From an uncultured Bacilli bacterium (lineage in GTDB: Bacteria > Bacillota_I > Bacilli_A > RF39 > UBA660): a stretch of 9,727 nucleotides of DNA. Shown here piece after piece: positions 6,993 through 9,727 of the stretch (positions are counted from its first letter, which is position 1; every line of letters begins with the position of its first letter). Under the pieces are notes generated by a model. The model was not told where the DNA came from. It ran no database searches and was given only the letters and a program-made list of their open reading frames with translations. The stretch covers positions 1-9,727 of the forward strand of contig CAQBKK010000041.1 of assembly GCA_948760655.1 (NCBI GenBank). Reading direction: 5' to 3'. The translations under genes were made by a program, and so were the position numbers.

Positions 6993-7126
6993 GCAATATT
7001 AGTATTGATTAAACTAATAATACTACCATTTTCTAACTTTGCTTTAATATTATTAAACTTAAGTAAGTTATTAATTTTCTTTTCTAACACCTCATCAATT
7101 TCTAGTTTTTCTTTTACTATTTGCAT
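6881..7126 (-). CDS. small ORF of unknown function, probably truncated by the integrase junction
   Basis: I do not recognise this protein of about 81 residues. From the ATG at 7126 it reads MQIVKEKLEIDEVLEKKI and continues with helix-forming, then strand-like sequence (ENGSIISLINTNIAYIEPYS). AGGAG lies about 11 bases before the ATG, rather far; an in-frame ATG at 7156 has no site. The last 25 or so codons (below about 6957) are simply the antisense of the integrase pseudogene, so the natural C-terminus has probably been lost at the same junction that cut the integrase. A terminator hairpin (7155-7182) stands between its only visible promoter and its start, so expression would need read-through. 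It could be a remnant of a small accessory gene of the mobile element. Low confidence that it is functional. Confidence 0.35.
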   Translation of the reverse strand: MQIVKEKLEIDEVLEKKINNLLKFNNIKAKLENGSIISLINTNIAYIEPYSLEINEFIKYISSLSQPILSKKEACECLPNS

Positions 7127-7154
7127 AACTAACCAAACTCCTTTCGAAACAAAC

Positions 7155-7182
7155 AAAAAAAGATTAACCGAAATTAACCTTT
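7155..7182 (-). terminator. terminator/attenuator ending the structured leader RNA
   Basis: Minus strand: AAAGGTTAA and TTAATCTTT pair over 9 bp (one G-U) around loop TTTCGG, followed by further Ts to 7155. It lies 28 bases upstream of the small ORF start at 7126, the position of an attenuator. Confidence 0.7.
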
Positions 7183-7283
7183 ATATTTTGAAAGTCAAAT
7201 TAGTTCGACTAATTTCCCAATGGTGCCGTTGGGGAAGTTATCTACAACTTTACCAATGAAAATTGATATAAGGATCAATCACT
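7155..7283 (-). ncRNA. candidate structured leader or small RNA, about 130 nt
   Basis: From a promoter at 7290-7298 the minus strand would give an RNA with consecutive hairpins and then the terminator at 7155-7182. In order of transcription they are AAGTT/AACTT (7250-7235), CCCCAA/TTGGG (7234-7216) with a GC-rich loop, and AAATTAGT/ACTAATTT (7215-7197, an 8-bp stem with a 3-base loop). Adjacent stems share bases (7235-7236 and 7214-7215), so they may be alternatives. The segment 7214-7236 is richer in G and C than its surroundings. This could be an attenuator for the ORF at 7126 or a free small RNA of the mobile element. It does not match a riboswitch or T-box I know. Confidence 0.45.
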
Positions 7284-7289
7284 AAGTAT

Positions 7290-7298
7290 AGTATAACA
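7290..7298 (-). promoter_or_regulatory. extended -10 promoter for the leader/small RNA
   Basis: Minus strand TGTTATACT (TATACT at 7290-7295, TGn just upstream). A poor -35, TTAAAA, is 16 bases further. It is divergent from the toxin promoter, whose -35 lies about 40 bases away. Confidence 0.5.
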
Positions 7299-7336
7299 CA
7301 ATTTTTAATATTTTTAACTAAAAATTAGTTGTTTGA

Positions 7337-7365
7337 TTGTATTATTACAATATATATTATATAAT
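7337..7365 (+). promoter_or_regulatory. promoter for the small membrane peptide mRNA
   Basis: Plus strand: consensus TATAAT (7360-7365) with TTGTAT (7337-7342) 17 bases upstream, matching the -35 consensus only at TTG. Transcription from about 7372 gives a 5' leader of about 57 nt. Confidence 0.6.
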
Positions 7366-7386
7366 TCTATTAGGAACATTTGATGT

Positions 7387-7422
7387 GAGTGTCGTCCTCC
7401 AATCTTGAGAAAGAAAGGAGGG
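7387..7422 (+). promoter_or_regulatory. 5' leader elements able to hide the ribosome binding site
   Basis: TCCTCC (7395-7400) is complementary to GGAGGG (7417-7422, one G-U pair), which contains the Shine-Dalgarno of the peptide gene, with a 16-base loop between. Just before it, GAGTGTC (7387-7393) is the exact complement of GACACTC at 7520-7526, directly at the stop codon. The first pairing would block translation; the second would join the two ends of the mRNA. Both are common devices in type I toxin mRNAs. Pairing was judged by eye, without energy calculation. Confidence 0.6.
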
Positions 7423-7428
7423 ATAAAA

Positions 7429-7521
7429 ATGAAGAAAAGAACTTTTATTATAAAAGTCCTTCGATACATTGCTATCATTTTATTACTCCTTACCTTATTG
7501 GTAATAGCAATAAAAATATGA
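7429..7521 (+). CDS. 30-residue hydrophobic membrane peptide, candidate type I toxin
   Basis: The gene encodes 30 residues: a basic N-terminus (MKKRTFIIKVLR) and then one membrane helix (about 13-28, IAIILLLLTLLVIAI), ending KI and TGA. Small cationic single-span peptides like this are the usual product of type I toxin-antitoxin loci (TxpA, BsrG, Fst, TisB, Ibs) and act by damaging or depolarising the membrane. The start is certain: AAAGGAGG sits 7 bases before the ATG, the best ribosome site in the window. A hairpin ACTTTTA-TTA-TAAAAGT (7441-7457) lies four codons in. The gene has its own promoter, a leader that can mask its ribosome site, a terminator, and an opposing antisense RNA at its 3' end. 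I do not recognise the sequence as a known family. Alternatives are a small regulatory membrane protein or a bacteriocin-like peptide. Confidence 0.75.
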   Translation: MKKRTFIIKVLRYIAIILLLLTLLVIAIKI

Positions 7522-7548
7522 CACTCTTTCATCTCTGATTGAGTGTCA
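7509..7548 (-). terminator. terminator of the antisense (antitoxin) RNA
   Basis: TGACACTC (7519-7526) and GAGTGTCA (7541-7548) form a perfect 8-bp stem with a 14-base loop. On the minus strand it is followed by TATTTTTATT; on the plus strand no T tract follows. So it should stop minus-strand transcription only. It overlaps the toxin stop codon. Confidence 0.7.
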
Positions 7549-7562
7549 AACCTAATTTTATT

Positions 7563-7610
7563 AGAGGCGACATTCACTTGCAGAATCGAATGTTCCTCTT
7601 TTTTTATTTT
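7563..7610 (+). terminator. terminator of the toxin mRNA
   Basis: Plus strand: AGAGG + ACATTC (7563-7575) pairs with GAATGT + CCTCT (7588-7599), with a small internal loop between the two stem blocks and a 12-base apical loop, followed by seven Ts and then ATTTT. A second 7-bp repeat, ACTTGCA (7576-7582) with TGCAAGT (7612-7618), could form a competing fold using the apical loop. Confidence 0.85.
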
Positions 7611-7633
7611 ATGCAAGTTTCCTTGACATATTC

Positions 7634-7662
7634 ATAATAGCATATTTCTTATATTTTGTCAA
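7634..7662 (-). promoter_or_regulatory. strong promoter for the antisense RNA
   Basis: Minus strand: consensus TTGACA (7657-7662), exactly 17 bases, then TATTAT (7634-7639, 5 of 6) preceded by TGC, an extended -10. It is much stronger by sequence than the opposing toxin promoter, as expected for an RNA antitoxin that must be in excess. Confidence 0.8.
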
Positions 7663-7690
7663 AATGACATTACCACTTATTTAATATATA

Positions 7691-8425
7691 TTATAGCTTT
7701 TTACATGGATTTTTAGATACTAAATTAATTTCATCACTTACTTCCCAAATTTTGCCATTATTCTCTATATAAAATTCAAGATTGCCATTTGAAGATCTTA
7801 TAATGCTAATATCAGTATCATTATCTTGTAATAAATAGAAATTTCCGTATTCTTTTGCTACTCGAATTAAATCTGCTTTTTGATATGTTTCATCCCCTAC
7901 AACTAATGTATCAGGATAAGTTTCTTCGGAAGTATTATTATGTGGATAAATTGATATTTCATCAAAATTTAATCCTTCTTCAATATGAAAATCTGGATAT
8001 TCTTCACTACATGGAGTGATTATAATATATTTTGACATAAGCATAGCCCCAGCACTAAATCCTACCATAATGCCGTTATATCTTTTCAATTCTTCTAAAA
8101 CACCCAATTTTTCACACATCACTTTTTGTTTAAATGGATCTCCACCCATTAACATTACAAAACTGGCTTTTGCAATCATTTCTTTAGCCTCATCACTTGT
8201 TAAATCTGGTGTGATTAAATTAATTTCATCAAATTCGATTCCAACATTTTTAAAATGATTAGTAAATACTGGAATATATTTTGTTTTTGCTTTTTCTATT
8301 TTTTCTGGACTACCTGGAACATATACTATACTTTTTGTATCTTTTAATTCTGTTTTAAACATATCTCCTAAACCATGTCCAAAAGCATTATTAACATCAA
8401 AGCCACTACAATAATATCTAATCAT
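7691..8425 (-). CDS. peptidase S51 family / type 1 glutamine amidotransferase-like protein
   Basis: The 244-residue product fits the peptidase E (Asp-dipeptidase)/cyanophycinase superfamily, which has a class I glutamine-amidotransferase-like fold with a Ser nucleophile. Visible landmarks: a first strand with YYCSGFD (4-10); IVYVPGSP (33-40); MLMGGDPFKQ (91-100), the conserved GGDP loop; VGFSAGAMLMS (121-131), the nucleophile elbow with Ser124; and YPHNN (160-164), whose His162 is a candidate catalytic residue. Length is normal, with no signal peptide, so it is cytoplasmic. I chose the ATG at 8425, with GGGAGTG 7-8 bases before it; an in-frame ATG at 8464 has no ribosome site. It has its own promoter in the gap after the relaxase gene, and no convincing terminator follows. 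It may be cargo of the mobile element. The substrate is unknown. Confidence 0.8.
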   Translation of the reverse strand: MIRYYCSGFDVNNAFGHGLGDMFKTELKDTKSIVYVPGSPEKIEKAKTKYIPVFTNHFKNVGIEFDEINLITPDLTSDEAKEMIAKASFVMLMGGDPFKQKVMCEKLGVLEELKRYNGIMVGFSAGAMLMSKYIIITPCSEEYPDFHIEEGLNFDEISIYPHNNTSEETYPDTLVVGDETYQKADLIRVAKEYGNFYLLQDNDTDISIIRSSNGNLEFYIENNGKIWEVSDEINLVSKNPCKKL

Positions 8426-8475
8426 AATTTCACTCCCAATCTTAATTAACCGAACTTTTTTCATCGATTAACATA

Positions 8476-8484
8476 ATTATACCA
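8476..8484 (-). promoter_or_regulatory. extended -10 promoter for the S51-like gene
   Basis: Minus strand TGGTATAAT gives a consensus TATAAT (8476-8481) with the TGn extension; no good -35 is visible. The leader would be about 44 nt, which supports the start at 8425, because the ATG at 8464 would be nearly leaderless. Confidence 0.6.
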
Positions 8485-8510
8485 CGTTTCATCAATTATT
8501 TATATAGCAT

Positions 8511-9727
8511 TTAAATTTCTATTTCAAAATCATCTTTTCCTTTATCATCATGTTCCTTACTAAATTTATATTTATCCTTTAACTCATTAAATGCATCTTC
8601 CTTAATAATGCCTTTTTTGTATAAATCCTTTGATACATCAAAATATTTTTCTCGTTCTTTTTCTTTACCGAATAACTTATCTTTAATTAAAGACATTACT
8701 CGTAAAAATTTATCTTTCCAAAATTCTAGAGTATTTTTTAATGAATGATTTTCTTCTTTGAGTTCTTCGATTTCCTTATCTTTACTTTTAATACTTTTGG
8801 TAAGATTTTCTATTCTTAAAGTAAGTGCTTCATTATTTTCAGTAAGTGTTTTGATTTTATCACGATTTTCTTTAATTTCAGTATCTACATTATTAAGAGT
8901 TACAGATAAAGTTTGGATTTTCTTATATTCTTCATTTGTTTTACTAACTGAATCAATATAAGATACTAATTTTTCTTTATCTTCTTGTTTTAACACATAT
9001 TTTTCTCTTGAAGTTAAAGTTGTTTTTAAATCAGTTATAATCTCTTTTACTTCTTTAGTATGATTATCAAGTTCTAATGATTTTTTATTGGCTATTTCTA
9101 AGTTTTTTTGATTTCTTTCTAGTTGTTCTTTCATCTCCATATAGTCATTCATTTCGGTTATATGATAATCTCGATTTCTGCCTTTTTTCATGCCTTTTAA
9201 TGAGTTAGTAAGATTATACTCTTTATTAAATAATTCAATACAAAGCATTCTCATTTTATCTTGAAGTTTACGAAGAGATTCTTTAGTAAATACATCACTT
9301 TTACCAACTTGTTTTTTCATGCCATTTTTACCACCAATTTTGATTGGAACACCTACAATATGAAGATGTGGACTTGTTTCATCATAGTGAATAATAGCAC
9401 TTGCTATTTTAAAAGTAGGTAACATTGTTTCTAAATCAATAACTTGTTGTTTAAATACATTTGTCATTCGTTTTTTGAAATCCATATCTTTAGTATCCCA
9501 ATACTTTTTATCTCCAAGTTCTATAATAATCTCACAAGCAAGATCACTTTTAGAATTATTACTAACATGAGTGAAGTAGTCTTTTATTTTTCTGTTTTCT
9601 CTTGATTGTTTGGCATTGTATTCTTCCTTTGCCTCATCAAATTCATCTCTATATAACTTCTTCATATCATCTACAAGAGAAGAACTGCCTCTAATAATTT
9701 CGATATCATACTCTCTGTCATCATATT
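8511..9727 (-). CDS. MobV/Pre-family relaxase (mobilization protein), N-terminus beyond the right edge
   Basis: Relaxases of this family nick the origin of transfer of mobilizable plasmids and integrated elements and carry the strand to a recipient. The frame is open to the window edge, so 404 codons are visible and the true start lies outside; the ATG at 9665 is internal. The decisive motif is HYDETSPHLH (9389-9360), the HxDExSPHxH metal-binding motif of MobV/Pre proteins. It is followed by KDVFTKESLRKLQDKM-like sequence (here SDVFTKESLRKLQDKM), typical of this family. The C-terminal half (about 9130-8700) is a long coiled coil rich in Lys and Glu, as in other Mob/Pre proteins, and the tail is acidic (DDFEIEI). 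No internal stop or frameshift is seen. An oriT, if present, should lie to the right of the window. Element identity cannot be decided from this fragment. Confidence 0.88.
   Translation of the reverse strand, partial: YDDREYDIEIIRGSSSLVDDMKKLYRDEFDEAKEEYNAKQSRENRKIKDYFTHVSNNSKSDLACEIIIELGDKKYWDTKDMDFKKRMTNVFKQQVIDLETMLPTFKIASAIIHYDETSPHLHIVGVPIKIGGKNGMKKQVGKSDVFTKESLRKLQDKMRMLCIELFNKEYNLTNSLKGMKKGRNRDYHITEMNDYMEMKEQLERNQKNLEIANKKSLELDNHTKEVKEIITDLKTTLTSREKYVLKQEDKEKLVSYIDSVSKTNEEYKKIQTLSVTLNNVDTEIKENRDKIKTLTENNEALTLRIENLTKSIKSKDKEIEELKEENHSLKNTLEFWKDKFLRVMSLIKDKLFGKEKEREKYFDVSKDLYKKGIIKEDAFNELKDKYKFSKEHDDKGKDDFEIEI

Larger units (their letters stand above)
7509..7627 (-). ncRNA. candidate antisense antitoxin RNA, about 120 nt
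   Basis: A strong promoter at 7634-7662 would start this RNA near 7627, and the hairpin at 7509-7548 would end it. It would be fully complementary to about 100 nt at the 3' end of the toxin mRNA, from the stop codon through the toxin terminator. Its own fold would have a 5' hairpin (complement of 7563-7599) and the terminator hairpin, both with 12-14 base loops suitable for kissing contacts. The convergent, 3'-overlapping layout is that of TxpA/RatA and BsrG/SR4 in Bacillus subtilis, where the antisense RNA promotes decay of the mRNA or blocks translation. No credible protein is encoded: the only long frame begins at a TTG without proper ribosome site spacing. Confidence 0.65.

Noticed and set aside
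7195..7278. 27-codon leader peptide (TTG start) in the structured minus-strand RNA
   Set aside because: It has no ribosome site and would begin only about 5 nt after the predicted transcription start. The hairpins explain the segment better.
7314..7616. 100-codon minus-strand frame across the toxin region
   Set aside because: It begins with TTG, has only a badly spaced AAGGA, and is antisense to the clearly better plus-strand peptide gene. The region is explained better as an antisense RNA with its own terminator inside the frame.
7163..8454. Repeated 10-mer ATTAACCGAA (7163-7172 and 8445-8454) as direct repeats of the element
   Set aside because: It is too short in such AT-rich DNA. One copy is explained by the terminator stem, the other lies in the leader of the S51-like gene.
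7691..8464. Upstream start at 8464 for the S51-like protein
   Set aside because: No Shine-Dalgarno precedes it, and it would be almost at the transcription start predicted from the -10 at 8476-8481. The ATG at 8425 has GGGAGTG.
8758..8961. 67-codon plus-strand hydrophobic frame
   Set aside because: It is the antisense of the coiled-coil of the relaxase; Lys/Glu codons read as Leu/Phe/Ser on the other strand.

Overview
The window is very AT-rich, with short intergenic gaps, strong AGGAGG-type ribosome binding sites, TTGACA/TATAAT and extended -10 promoters, and U-tract terminators. With a Gram-positive type signal peptidase and a TasA-like secreted protein, this points to a low-GC Bacillota or Bacilli-related genome, perhaps an uncultured gut lineage. 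The species cannot be read from the sequence.

Positions 1-3995 look like ordinary chromosome, all on the minus strand. In transcription order there is an unrecognised helical protein (3501-3995); an operon of a secreted protein with a SipW-type signal peptide (2595-3383) and a signal peptidase I (2036-2563), closed by a terminator; a second operon from a near-consensus promoter, encoding a secreted or anchored protein with an Asn-rich stalk and Ig-like folds (891-1904) and a small bacterial PH-domain protein (472-873), closed by a terminator that overlaps the last stop codon; and the start of an FAD-dependent oxidoreductase that runs off the left edge (1-402). A J-domain protein with a long coiled-coil body (4403-5947) follows after a 400-base gap. 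A perfect palindrome covers its -35 region.

Positions 6141-9727 look like a decayed mobile element. They hold a tyrosine recombinase pseudogene that has lost its catalytic tyrosine; a structured, terminator-ended leader or small RNA (7155-7298, minus) ahead of a truncated small ORF; a previously unannotated 30-residue membrane peptide gene (7429-7521, plus); a peptidase S51-like gene (7691-8425); and a MobV/Pre-type relaxase whose N-terminus is beyond the right edge (8511-9727).

The main discovery is at 7337-7662, which has the full layout of a type I toxin-antitoxin module. A tiny cationic hydrophobic peptide has a perfect Shine-Dalgarno that is complementary to its own 5' leader. A 7-base 5' leader element can pair with the bases at the stop codon. 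A strong opposing promoter (TTGACA, 17 bases, TATTAT) drives an antisense RNA of about 120 nt over the 3' end of the toxin mRNA, and each RNA has its own terminator. This resembles the convergent TxpA/RatA and BsrG/SR4 layout of Bacillus, but I do not recognise the peptide.
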